Below, piece by piece: positions 1 to 7,775 of a DNA stretch of 64,000 nucleotides. Source of the DNA: Bacillota bacterium (GTDB lineage: Bacteria > Bacillota > Negativicutes > Sporomusales > UBA7701); the NCBI GenBank assembly GCA_023415775.1, contig JAEZJM010000019.1:402929-466928 (forward strand), given 5' to 3'. Position 1 is the first letter of the stretch; every line of letters starts with the position of its first letter. The position numbers were made by a program, and so were the translations under genes. The notes under the pieces were generated by a model that searched no databases, was not told the DNA's origin, and saw only the letters and a list, made by a program, of their open reading frames with translations.

Positions 1-462
1 GACGATGCCGTAGAGGGTGGTTTTCTTGCCGAGCGCGGTGGTGCCGATAAGGCCGACCTGCCAGGTGCTCTTACTGGGCAGCGAGAAGCCGGGGGCGTTG
101 ATGGTGAGCCTGGCTTGATGCCAGCCGGCGAAGGCGGACAGGTTATTGTCAAGCTTGTAGAGGATGTTGGCTTCCTGGCTGCGGATGCCGCCATGGTAGC
201 CGCCGTAGTCTTTGCTGACCGGATTGAAGTAGCGATACTGGATGGCCCATTTGCCGCCGAGGCCGGCGGTGAGGCCGTAGTCGAAGTTGCCGCTTTTGCC
301 GTCGCCGGTGAGGCTGTCGACTTCCATGTCGAGGCTCGGTGTCCAGTTGACGTCGAGGGCCACTTTGCCGGCCGAGTAGTCGGTGAGCGGGCTGGCCGTC
401 GTTACGCCCGCCGTCATGAAGGTGCAAAGCAGCACCGCGAGGATTACCGCGAGTTTTTTCAT
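1..462 (-). CDS. Outer-membrane beta-barrel protein, N-terminal part (cut by window edge)
   Basis: Reading the minus strand from the ATG at 462 gives an open frame to base 1 with no stop, so only the first 154 residues are present. It starts with a signal peptide (MKKLAVILAVLLCT, then a TAGVTTAS cleavage region). The rest has alternating polar/aromatic strands and glycine-rich turns, for example FDYGLTAGLGGKWAIQYRYF, typical of small outer-membrane barrels. A strong AAGGAGG ribosome site lies at 472-478. A barrel protein implies a diderm cell, which fits Negativicutes. No specific function can be assigned. Confidence 0.7.
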   Translation of the reverse strand, partial: MKKLAVILAVLLCTFMTAGVTTASPLTDYSAGKVALDVNWTPSLDMEVDSLTGDGKSGNFDYGLTAGLGGKWAIQYRYFNPVSKDYGGYHGGIRSQEANILYKLDNNLSAFAGWHQARLTINAPGFSLPSKSTWQVGLIGTTALGKKTTLYGIV

Positions 463-562
463 TCCGTTACACCTCCTTTCTCTGGAATCTATAGCTAGAC
501 TATGCAGTCATCGCCAAAGATGATGCTCGGAAATTATTACCACCGTCCAGGAGGGTTCACTC

Positions 563-1363
563 ATGTCCATCAAATTGATTGCCATCGATCTCGACGACAC
601 GCTTCTCGACCACAGCCGCACGATTTCGCCTAGGGCGCGGGCCGCGATCGCCGCGGCTATGGCGAAGGGCGTTACTGTGACGGTGGCCACCGGCCGCATG
701 TTTTGCTCGGCGCTGCCGTACGCGCAGCAGCTGGGGCTGGACGTGCCGCTGATAACTTATAACGGGGCGCTGATAAAGTGCGGTCTGTCGGGGGAGACGC
801 TCCGCCACCTGCCGCTCGATATGGCGACGGCCCGCGCGCTGCTCGCCCTGTTCCGCGACCGCGGCTGGTATGTGCAGGTGTATCTCGACGATGTGCTGTA
901 CGTGCGGGAGCGCGACGCCAACGCCCGTTACTACGAGACGATTGCCGGCGTGGAGTCTGTGCCGGTGGGGGACGAACTGTGGTCGCCGGCGGGCCCGCCC
1001 ACGAAGATGCTGGCGATGGGGGACCCGGCCGAGATACCGGCGATCGAGGCGGCCGTCCGCGCCGTCGGCGGCGACCGGGTGTACACGGCGGCTTCGAAGG
1101 CCAATTACCTGGAGATGACCGATCCAGCCGCCAACAAGGGGGCGGCCCTCGCTTTCCTGGCCGGACGGCTGGGGATCGACCGGAGCGAGGTGATGGCGAT
1201 CGGCGATTCGAGCAACGATCTCGATATGGTCGAGTACGCCGGCTGGGGGGTGGCGATGGGCAACGCCAGCCCGCGGGTGAAGGCGGCGGCCCAGGCGGTT
1301 ACGGAGGCCAACGACGCCGACGGTGTGGCGGCGGCGATCGAGAGGTTTGTGCTGAATAAATGA
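563..1363 (+). CDS. Cof-type HAD-superfamily hydrolase
   Basis: This 266-residue protein has the class II (Cof) HAD layout. Motif I, AIDLDDTLLDH, lies at residues 8-18. Motif II is the threonine in VTVATGR near residue 45. Motifs III and IV are the late lysine (NKGAAL) and the acidic MAIGDSSNDLDMV. The family dephosphorylates sugar phosphates, FMN or similar metabolites in the cytosol; the substrate cannot be told from sequence. The ribosome site AGGAGG at 550-555 fixes the ATG. The gene diverges from the outer-membrane gene and ends at its own hairpin terminator. Confidence 0.88.
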   Translation: MSIKLIAIDLDDTLLDHSRTISPRARAAIAAAMAKGVTVTVATGRMFCSALPYAQQLGLDVPLITYNGALIKCGLSGETLRHLPLDMATARALLALFRDRGWYVQVYLDDVLYVRERDANARYYETIAGVESVPVGDELWSPAGPPTKMLAMGDPAEIPAIEAAVRAVGGDRVYTAASKANYLEMTDPAANKGAALAFLAGRLGIDRSEVMAIGDSSNDLDMVEYAGWGVAMGNASPRVKAAAQAVTEANDADGVAAAIERFVLNK

Positions 1364-1370
1364 ATACGCG

Positions 1371-1403
1371 CAAGAGGCCGTCGGGAGACGGCCTCTTGGC
1401 TTG
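1371..1403 (+). terminator. Rho-independent terminator of the HAD gene
   Basis: CAAGAGGCCGTC and GACGGCCTCTTG form a 12-bp stem around a GGGA loop, 8 bases after the stop codon. The T-run is weak. A near-identical hairpin recurs at 1538-1564 on the other side of the repeat element. Confidence 0.65.
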
Positions 1404-1413
1404 TAGACAAAGT

Positions 1414-1537
1414 CAGATTGGTGAGAAAGGTCCAGATGCAAGGCGCACCGGAAGAGCGCGCCGCGACGCGTACTCGAACGTACGCTAGCAAGCGCTCTGA
1501 GGAGCAACGCCGCAGATGGGCCTTTATCGACAGTCTG
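1414..1537 (+). repeat. Dispersed palindromic repeat, copy R1 (full length, 124 bp)
   Basis: The outer arms pair: CAGATTGGTGAGAAAGG on the left against the reverse complement of CCTTTATCGACAGTCTG on the right. Inside are the family signatures CAGATGCAAGGCGCACC, the core hairpin GCGTAC-TCGAAC-GTACGC, TAGCAAGCG and GGAGCAACGCCGCAGATG. The copy lies between the HAD and HEAT genes and is flanked on both sides by nearly identical terminator-like hairpins. Confidence 0.85.
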
Positions 1538-1659
1538 AGAGGCTGTCGGGAGACGGCCTCTTCGTTTGCATGGCAGGATTTTGCCGGCCCCGCATAGTAT
1601 TGAGATTATTGATGAGTCGGCCGCCGCACGGGCGGACGGCGCTGGGGAGGTGCCGAAGG

Positions 1660-2304
1660 GTGAACCGCGAGGGTGTAAGGAAACTGCTCACCGAGCACGA
1701 GTGGGAGGAGATCGTCAGGCTGGCGCTGCTCGACCGGCGCGTGCTGCGCATTCTTCTCGGGCTGCTTTACGAGGCCGAAGACTACGTGCACTGGCTGGCG
1801 ATCGACGCTATCGGCCGCTGCGGCGGCCGGACGGCCGCCGACAACCCGGAAAAGACGCGGGATCTCATCCGCCGCCTGCTGTGGACGCTGAACGACGAGA
1901 GCGGCGGCACGCCCTGGGGAGCGACCGGGGCGATCGGCGCGGTGATCGCCGCCCGTCCCGATCTGTTTGGCGGGTACCTGTCGATGATCTGCCCGTTCCA
2001 CGATGATGTGAACCTCTACCCGGAGTTTATCTGGTCGGTGGGCGCGGTGGGCCGCACCCGCCCCGAGCTGGCGGGCGAGTATGTTCCCTTCCTGCTGGAC
2101 GCCCTCGGCCACGCCGCGGCGGATATCCGCGGCTATGCCGCGTGGTGCCTGGGCGTGCTGCGGGCCGTGGACGCGGCGGACGCCCTGGAGGCCTGCCGGG
2201 GAGACGCCGCCGAGGCGGCGGTGTACGAGGGCGACGGGGTGTACCGCCGGCGGTCTGTCGGCGCCATCGCCGCCGACAGCCTGGAGCGGATGGGTAAGGG
2301 CTAG
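1660..2304 (+). CDS. HEAT-repeat protein, DVU0298-like
   Basis: The protein is about 214 residues from the GTG at 1660, which follows GGGGAGG at 1644-1650. The open frame runs further upstream to 1516, but that part is repeat DNA and not protein-like. Helical pairs such as HWLAIDAIGRCGG, WGATGAIGAVIAARPDLF and DIRGYAAWCLGVLRAVDAAD look like HEAT/armadillo repeats. The segment LLWTLNDESGG resembles the DVU0298 family of sulfate reducers and Clostridia. The function is unknown; such scaffolds usually mediate protein contacts. It stands alone between repeat copies R1 and R2. Confidence 0.65.
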   Translation: MNREGVRKLLTEHEWEEIVRLALLDRRVLRILLGLLYEAEDYVHWLAIDAIGRCGGRTAADNPEKTRDLIRRLLWTLNDESGGTPWGATGAIGAVIAARPDLFGGYLSMICPFHDDVNLYPEFIWSVGAVGRTRPELAGEYVPFLLDALGHAAADIRGYAAWCLGVLRAVDAADALEACRGDAAEAAVYEGDGVYRRRSVGAIAADSLERMGKG

Positions 2305-2333
2305 CACGGTTATGCTATAAGGGTGAAATGAGC

Positions 2334-2457
2334 AGCGACCGCTCAGAAGTCCCCGGATGCAAGGCGCACCGCAAGACGCGCTGCGACGCGTACTCGGATG
2401 TACGCTAGCAAGCGGCTGAGGAGCAACGCCGCAGACGGGGGCTTATCAGCGGTCGCT
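2334..2457 (+). repeat. Dispersed palindromic repeat, copy R2 (full length, 124 bp)
   Basis: The outer stem is AGCGACCGCT against AGCGGTCGCT, a perfect 10-bp pairing that differs from R1. Inside are GGATGCAAGGCGCACC, the core GCGTAC-TCGGAT-GTACGC, TAGCAAGCGG and GGAGCAACGCCGCAGACGG. The repeat ends one base before the -35 element of the next gene. Confidence 0.87.
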
Positions 2458-2458
2458 T

Positions 2459-2487
2459 TTGCTTTTTAAACAGAATTAGCCTATAAT
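2459..2487 (+). promoter_or_regulatory. Sigma-A promoter of the PHP gene
   Basis: TTGCTT at 2459-2464 and TATAAT at 2482-2487 are separated by 17 bp, 25 bases before the ATG. The -35 box directly abuts repeat R2, so the R2 hairpin would form just upstream of the promoter. Confidence 0.65.
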
Positions 2488-2512
2488 TGGTTATATATAA
2501 AGGAGTGATCCC

Positions 2513-3241
2513 ATGCGGTTCGAAGCCGATCTGCACATTCACACCGTCGCCAGCGGCCATGCTTACAGCACGGTGCTGGAGGTCGCCCGCGCCGCCGCCG
2601 ACAGGGGGCTGGCGCTGATCGCCCTTACCGATCACGGGCCGGCGATGCCGGGGGGGCCGCATGCCTACCACTTCAGCAATCAGTTCTGCATGCCGGAGAG
2701 CATTTTCGGCGTCAGGGTGCTGAAGGGGGTCGAGGCGAACGTGATGGATCGCGACGGCACGCTCGATCTGGACGAAGGCCGCCTGGCGAAGATGGAGATT
2801 GTGCTGGCCGGGTTGCATACCTTTTGCGCTCCGTACGGCACGGTGGACGAGAACACGGCGATGATGATCAATACGATCAGGAATCCCTGGGTGGACGCCA
2901 TTGTCCATCCGGGCAACCCGGAGTATCTCATCGACGAGGCGGCGGTGGTCCGGGCCGCGGCGGTAGAGGGCGTGGCCCTGGAGATCAACAACAGTTCACT
3001 GACCGTTTCCCGCAAGGGCAGCCTGCCTCACTGCGACCATATCGCCTCCCTGGCGAAGGAGTACGGCTGCCGGCTCCTTGTCGGCACAGACAGCCATTTC
3101 GCTTATTCCGTGGGCGACTTCGGCGCGGCCGCCGAGATCGTCGCCAGGAACGGCATCGATCCGGCGAAGGTGCTCAATACGTCGGTGGCGGCAATCACGC
3201 GCTATTTAGAGGAGCGCAGGGATAAAAGACCGAAGAAATAG
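2513..3241 (+). CDS. PHP-domain phosphoesterase (YcdX-like)
   Basis: A 242-residue PHP protein. The metal motifs are DLHIHT near residue 6, LTDHGPAMPGGPH near 40, a histidine in VLAGLHTF, IVHPGNPEY and the late LLVGTDSHF. YcdX-type proteins are trinuclear-zinc phosphatases of the cytosol; the substrate here is not known. The start is set by AAGGAGTGATCCCATG. It precedes rapZ and probably begins the rapZ transcript, because only 47 bases separate its stop from the preferred rapZ start. Confidence 0.85.
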   Translation: MRFEADLHIHTVASGHAYSTVLEVARAAADRGLALIALTDHGPAMPGGPHAYHFSNQFCMPESIFGVRVLKGVEANVMDRDGTLDLDEGRLAKMEIVLAGLHTFCAPYGTVDENTAMMINTIRNPWVDAIVHPGNPEYLIDEAAVVRAAAVEGVALEINNSSLTVSRKGSLPHCDHIASLAKEYGCRLLVGTDSHFAYSVGDFGAAAEIVARNGIDPAKVLNTSVAAITRYLEERRDKRPKK

Positions 3242-3288
3242 ATGCTTTGTTTGAGCTTATAAATAGCGGTGTGCGGGAGCTGATCAGG

Positions 3289-4167
3289 ATGGATAATTTT
3301 CGCCTCGTAATCGTTACCGGCATGTCGGGAGCGGGAAAAACCCAGGTCGTCCGGGCGATGGAGGATCTGGGCTATTTCTGCGTGGACAATCTACCGCCGA
3401 TGCTTATCCCCAAGTTCGCCGAGCTGTGCGTGCAGTCGGCCGGCCGGGTGAGCAAGATCGCTCTGGTGGTGGATATCCGCGGCGGCGAGTTTTTCGATAC
3501 CCTCGTGCAGGTGCTTGAAGATCTTGAGACTCAGGGTTTCATGTACGAAATCCTCTTCCTGGAGGCAGCGGACGAGACGCTCATCCGCCGTTACAAGGAG
3601 TCGCGCCGCCGCCACCCCATGGCCCCCTTCGGCCGGGTGAGCGAGGGCATCAGCCGCGAGCGCGAGCGCCTGGAGCATATCCGCGGCCGGGCCACGCATA
3701 TTATCGATACTTCCGACCTGGCGACATCGCAGCTCAAGGAGAAGATCACCGCAATGTTCGCCGGCGAGCGCGACAGCGACCGGATGACGGTGACGGTGGT
3801 GTCGTTCGGGTTCAAGTACGGTATCCCGCTGGACGCCGATATGGTGTTCGATGTGCGATTCCTGCCCAATCCCTTCTATGTGGAGTCGCTGCGGCGCAAG
3901 AGCGGCAAGGAGACGGACGTCAGCGATTATATCGGCAAGTGGCCGATCACCCACCAGTTCCTCGACAAGCTCGGCAGTCTGATCGATTTTCTGGTGCCCA
4001 ACTATGTCAAGGAGGGCAAGGGCCAGTTGATAATCGCCGTGGGCTGCACCGGCGGCCTCCACCGTTCGGTGTTCGTGGCCGAGAAGATCCACGAGGGGCT
4101 GAAGAAGAAGGGTTATCGGGTGGGTGTGGAGCACAGGGATATAAAGCATAACGTCCTCGAAGTCTAG
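3289..4167 (+). CDS. rapZ: RNase adapter / nucleotide-binding protein RapZ (YvcJ)
   Basis: This is a P-loop ATPase/GTPase of the RapZ (YvcJ) family. The Walker A motif GMSGAGKT lies about ten residues from the start, followed by EDLGYFCVDNLPP. The C-terminal domain carries KYGIP, DVRFLPNPFY and the GCTGGLHRSV loop. In E. coli RapZ directs RNase E to the GlmZ sRNA, while the Firmicute role is less clear. I prefer the ATG at 3289 (292 residues, GGAG nine bases upstream); an in-frame TTG at 3247 would add 14 residues. With yvcK and whiA it forms the classic Firmicute trio, here interrupted by repeat R3. Confidence 0.93.
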   Translation: MDNFRLVIVTGMSGAGKTQVVRAMEDLGYFCVDNLPPMLIPKFAELCVQSAGRVSKIALVVDIRGGEFFDTLVQVLEDLETQGFMYEILFLEAADETLIRRYKESRRRHPMAPFGRVSEGISRERERLEHIRGRATHIIDTSDLATSQLKEKITAMFAGERDSDRMTVTVVSFGFKYGIPLDADMVFDVRFLPNPFYVESLRRKSGKETDVSDYIGKWPITHQFLDKLGSLIDFLVPNYVKEGKGQLIIAVGCTGGLHRSVFVAEKIHEGLKKKGYRVGVEHRDIKHNVLEV

Positions 4168-4180
4168 CTCCGATACATCT

Positions 4181-4506
4181 GCGGCTGTTGATAAGCGTCG
4201 CCTCGCGGTGTTGCAACTGCGCCTGCCATCGTGTGCGCAAGTTCTTAGCGCTTCAGCGCTTAGAACTGCGGCCTACCCTTTACGGGTGCAGCGTACGTTC
4301 GTGTACGCTTCCGGTGTCAGCCTTGTTGCGCCTTGCGCTACTCGTTTCTCCCCAGCCGCTTGCCTAAAACTTATCCCGGAAATACACGAACCGGCTAGAA
4401 GCGAGTAGCGCAAGGCGCCGAGCCGACGGCACCGGAGGCGTACACAGACGTACGCCGAGGATGCCGGCGGCGAAGGCAACAAAGCGATACGAAGCTTATC
4501 GCCGGT
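4181..4506 (+). repeat. Composite palindromic repeat R3 (two units in inverted orientation)
   Basis: This fills the 355-base gap between rapZ and yvcK. The left unit carries the core GCGTAC-GTTCGT-GTACGC followed by TTCCGGTGTCAGCC. The right unit carries GGCACCGGAGGCGTAC and GTACGCCGAGG in the opposite orientation. CTTGCGCTACTCG on the left pairs with CGAGTAGCGCAAG on the right. The left unit also holds the accessory hairpin AGTTCTTAGCGC-TTCA-GCGCTTAGAACT. It ends a few bases before the yvcK ribosome site. Confidence 0.8.
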
Positions 4507-4522
4507 TCCCCAGGAGCATGGA

Positions 4523-5899
4523 GTGAACTACCTGAAATGGCTTTACCCGGGCATGAAGCTGAAGAGATGGCTGCTGCTTTTTTCGCTGGGCGTCATCGCC
4601 GCCAGCCTGGGGTTGGCTATTGTCTTCAATTATAAATACATCGGCGTGGTCGAGGAGAATATCTTCAAGATGTTTTACCGCGCCACCGGCAAGTATTATT
4701 ACGCCGCCACGACCGTCGCCGGCACGGTTATTTTCGTCCTCGGCCTGGCGGTGATGACGTTTTCGACGCGCCAGATTATCCGCTCGGTCGTCAGCGTGCT
4801 GCTGCCGGAGGGGTCGGATAAGCTCGTGGAGATCATTTTCCAGAAGCGCAAGCTCAACCGGGGCCCGGCGGTGACCGTCCTCGGGGGCGGCACCGGCCTG
4901 TCGGTGCTGCTGAGGGGCATCAAGAGCGTGACAAGCAACATCACGGCGATCGTGACCGTGGCCGACGACGGGGGGTCGTCGGGGCGCATCCGCAACGATC
5001 TGGGCATCATTCCGCCGGGCGATCTCCGCAGCTGCCTGGTGGCGCTGGCCGATACCGAGCCGCTGATGGAGAAGCTGTTCCAGCACCGCTTCGGCGGCGC
5101 GGGCGATCTCGCCGGGCACAGCTTCGGCAATCTGTATATCGCGGCGATGACCGAGGTGCTGGGCGATGTGGAACTGGCGCTGAAGGAGTCGAGCAAGGTT
5201 CTGGCGGTCCGCGGCCAGGTGCTGCCTTCGTCGGCCCGGACCATCCGCCTGGCGGCGGAGATGGCCGACGGCAGCGTGGTGGAGGGCGAATCGCAGATTC
5301 CACTCGCCGGCAAACCCATCCGCCGCGTGTTCATCAGGCCGGAGAACGCTCCGCCGGTGGCGAGCGCCATCGAGGCGATCGAGAACGCCGACGCCTGTAT
5401 CTTAGGCCCCGGCAGCCTTTATACCAGCGTTATCCCCAACCTGCTGGTGGGCGGCATCGCCGATGCGCTGCGCCGCACCCAGGCTGTCAAGATTTATATC
5501 TGCAACGTCATGACCCAGCCGGGGGAGACGGACGGCTATACGGCGTCGCGCCACGTGCAGGCGATCGTCGACCATGTCGGCCCCGGGCTGATCGATTATG
5601 TGGTGGTGAACGGCCAGGAAGTCGCGCTGGGCCTGCAGGAGACGTACGCCCGGCAGGGCGCGTATCCGGTGGCGGTCGATACCGAGGCTGTGGAGGCTTT
5701 GGGCGTCAAGGTGGTGGAGGCCAACCTCATCAGTGAGACGGTGCTGGTGCGCCACGATCCTGTCAAGCTGTCGCAGACGATCATGAAGATGGTTTTCCGG
5801 CTCAAGGCGAGTTCGGAGCGGATGAAGCTGCTGGATTATTATCTGATCGCCGATAATATCAAGGAACTGAAGAACGGCGACAACGGTAAACACGGTTGA
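4523..5899 (+). CDS. yvcK: Gluconeogenesis factor YvcK/MgfK with N-terminal membrane anchor
   Basis: The protein has 458 residues, starting at a GTG after AGGAG. Two hydrophobic segments come first (about residues 17-36 and 58-80). The CofD/YvcK domain follows, with VLGGGTGLSVLLRG, VADDGGSSGRIR and PGDLRSCLVAL. YvcK binds UDP-sugars and is needed for cell-wall balance and growth on gluconeogenic substrates. The membrane-anchored form is longer than the soluble B. subtilis protein (about 317 residues) and is seen in several Firmicutes. It lies 46 bases before whiA. Confidence 0.92.
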   Translation: MNYLKWLYPGMKLKRWLLLFSLGVIAASLGLAIVFNYKYIGVVEENIFKMFYRATGKYYYAATTVAGTVIFVLGLAVMTFSTRQIIRSVVSVLLPEGSDKLVEIIFQKRKLNRGPAVTVLGGGTGLSVLLRGIKSVTSNITAIVTVADDGGSSGRIRNDLGIIPPGDLRSCLVALADTEPLMEKLFQHRFGGAGDLAGHSFGNLYIAAMTEVLGDVELALKESSKVLAVRGQVLPSSARTIRLAAEMADGSVVEGESQIPLAGKPIRRVFIRPENAPPVASAIEAIENADACILGPGSLYTSVIPNLLVGGIADALRRTQAVKIYICNVMTQPGETDGYTASRHVQAIVDHVGPGLIDYVVVNGQEVALGLQETYARQGAYPVAVDTEAVEALGVKVVEANLISETVLVRHDPVKLSQTIMKMVFRLKASSERMKLLDYYLIADNIKELKNGDNGKHG

Positions 5900-5945
5900 C
5901 GGCGAAAGGCGAAGGTCAACCGTAAAGTAAAGCGAGTGAATATAG

Positions 5946-6884
5946 GTGTCTTTTTCCGCGGATGTGAAAAACGAACTGGCCAGGGTGACTGACGGGCAGA
6001 GCTGCTGCCAGGTCGCCGAACTTGCCGCCCTCATGAGGATGGGCGGCACGATGCTTATCAGCGGCAACAATACTGTCGGCGTCAATTTTACGACCGAGAA
6101 CGCGGCTGTGGCCCGCAAGGCGCTGACGCTCATCAAGCGCGGGTTCGGCCTCGCCGTCGAGGTGGTGGTGACGCGCGCCCGCCGGCTGAAAAAGGCCAAT
6201 TCGTATCATGTGAAGGTGGCGCCTTCGCCGGTGGTGGCCAAGCTGCTGGCCGAGCTCGGCATCATGCGCGGCGAGGTTATCAACGCCGGCCGGGACATGG
6301 GCCTGCTGCGCAAGGCGTGCTGCCGCCGGGCGTATCTGCGGGGCGCGTTTCTCGGCGGCGGGTCGGTGAGCAGGCCGGAGGGGGAGTACCATCTCGAGCT
6401 GGTGACCGGCAACCACGATTTTGCCAAGACGCTGGTGCGGCTCCTGAAGTCGTTCGGCCTGCCGGCCCGCATGACCGACCGCAAGCAGGATTTCGTCGTC
6501 TATCTCAAGGACGGCGACGCGATAACTTCGCTGCTGCGCATCATCGGCGCCGTGAGCGCGCTGTTCGCGTTCGAGAACGTGCGGGTGGTCAAGGATATGC
6601 GCAATCAGGTGAACAGGCTGGTGAACTGCGAGACAGCCAACCTGCAGAAGACGGTGAACGCCGCGGTGCGGCAGGTGGAGAGCATCAAGCTGATCGCCGC
6701 CCGCCTGGGCTTCGATAAGCTGCCGCCCAGTCTGAGGGAGGCGGCCGAGCTGCGCCTCGCCCACCAGGAGGCTACGCTGCAGGAGCTGGTGGACCTGGCG
6801 GACGGGCAGGTGGGCAAGTCGGGCATGAACCACCGCCTGCGGAAGCTGGAGCAGATCGCCCGCGACCTGGAAGGGAAGGAATAG
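5946..6884 (+). CDS. whiA: Sporulation/cell-division regulator WhiA
   Basis: WhiA of 312 residues, beginning MSFSADVKNELARV from a GTG. The N-terminal part is the LAGLIDADG-like fold, with YLRGAFLGGGSVS near residue 130. The C-terminal part is the helix-turn-helix, with LPPSLREAAELRLAHQEATLQEL. WhiA controls sporulation in actinobacteria and division or chromosome segregation in Firmicutes. Its place after yvcK is the conserved Firmicute order. The polysaccharide deacetylase start directly abuts its stop. Confidence 0.95.
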   Translation: MSFSADVKNELARVTDGQSCCQVAELAALMRMGGTMLISGNNTVGVNFTTENAAVARKALTLIKRGFGLAVEVVVTRARRLKKANSYHVKVAPSPVVAKLLAELGIMRGEVINAGRDMGLLRKACCRRAYLRGAFLGGGSVSRPEGEYHLELVTGNHDFAKTLVRLLKSFGLPARMTDRKQDFVVYLKDGDAITSLLRIIGAVSALFAFENVRVVKDMRNQVNRLVNCETANLQKTVNAAVRQVESIKLIAARLGFDKLPPSLREAAELRLAHQEATLQELVDLADGQVGKSGMNHRLRKLEQIARDLEGKE

Positions 6885-7643
6885 ATGAAGCTGCTGGTGA
6901 AAGGCGCCGCGGCCCTCGCCGCGCTTATCGTCCTGGCTGCCTTCTGGGCGGCCTGGCCCGCCGCGGGCGTGCCGATGCTGGCCTACCACAAGGTGGGCGA
7001 CACCGAGGAAGCATACAGCGTGGCGCCGGCCGATTTCGAGCGGCAGATGGCCTTTCTGGCCGACAAGGGCTACACGGCGGTGACGATGGCCGACCTCGTC
7101 GCTTACTTGAAGGACGGGAAGCCGCTGCCGCCGCGGCCGGTGGTGATAACGTTCGACGACGGCTATGCCGACAATTATTACACGGCGCTGCCGATCATGA
7201 AGAAGTACGGCATGAGAGCGACGGTGTTCGTCGTTACCGATTTTCTCGGCGAGCGGCCGTATATGACGTGGGACGAGCTTAAGGCGCTGCGGGCGGCGGG
7301 CACGGAGATCGGCTCGCATACCCTGCATCACCGGGCGCTGCCCGAGCTGCCGGCGGCCGAACGGCTGCGCGATGCGGCGATGTCGAGGGATGGGCTGGAA
7401 TGGCGGCTCGACGCGCCGGTCAGGTTCCTCGCTTACCCGTTCGGCAGCTACGACGCGGCTACGCAGGCGGCGCTGAAGGCGGCCGGGTACCGGGCGGCGG
7501 CCAGCACGCGGCTGGGGCTTAACAATCCCGGCGACGACCTCTATGCCCTGAAGCGGATCAACATCCCCCGCAGCCGCTGGGGGATGGCGGAGTTTCGGCT
7601 GCGGCTGATAAGGGCAAATGTGTACGAGAAGTTGGGGATATAG
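6885..7643 (+). CDS. Exported polysaccharide deacetylase (NodB domain)
   Basis: A 252-residue protein with an N-terminal hydrophobic signal/anchor (residues 5-25) and a carbohydrate esterase 4 domain. The motifs are MLAYHKVGD, the catalytic VITFDDGYADN, the metal-binding EIGSHTLHHRAL and FLAYPFGSYD. Family members remove N-acetyl groups from peptidoglycan or other glycans outside the cytoplasmic membrane. The ATG follows the whiA stop with no gap, so it is probably translated from the same message. Confidence 0.88.
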   Translation: MKLLVKGAAALAALIVLAAFWAAWPAAGVPMLAYHKVGDTEEAYSVAPADFERQMAFLADKGYTAVTMADLVAYLKDGKPLPPRPVVITFDDGYADNYYTALPIMKKYGMRATVFVVTDFLGERPYMTWDELKALRAAGTEIGSHTLHHRALPELPAAERLRDAAMSRDGLEWRLDAPVRFLAYPFGSYDAATQAALKAAGYRAAASTRLGLNNPGDDLYALKRINIPRSRWGMAEFRLRLIRANVYEKLGI

Positions 7644-7717
7644 ATGAGGGCGGTCCGTGGCGGCTGTCCTTTTCGTTTTTTTGGGGCGGAGGGGATTTTT
7701 TCCTGGCGACGGTTATA

Positions 7718-7746
7718 TTTACATAACAACAAGACGTTGGTATAAT
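7718..7746 (+). promoter_or_regulatory. Sigma-A promoter for the secreted-protein gene
   Basis: TTTACA (7718-7723) and TATAAT (7741-7746) are separated by exactly 17 bp, in an AT-rich patch that stands out from the GC-rich surroundings. It lies 29 bases before the ATG. Confidence 0.75.
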
Positions 7747-7775
7747 GATAAGTGATTCGCCATAGGGAGGTACAT

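Noticed and set aside
1516..1659. N-terminal extension of the HEAT protein
   Set aside because: The extension is translated from the repeat arm and duplicated hairpin; the GTG at 1660 has a proper ribosome site.
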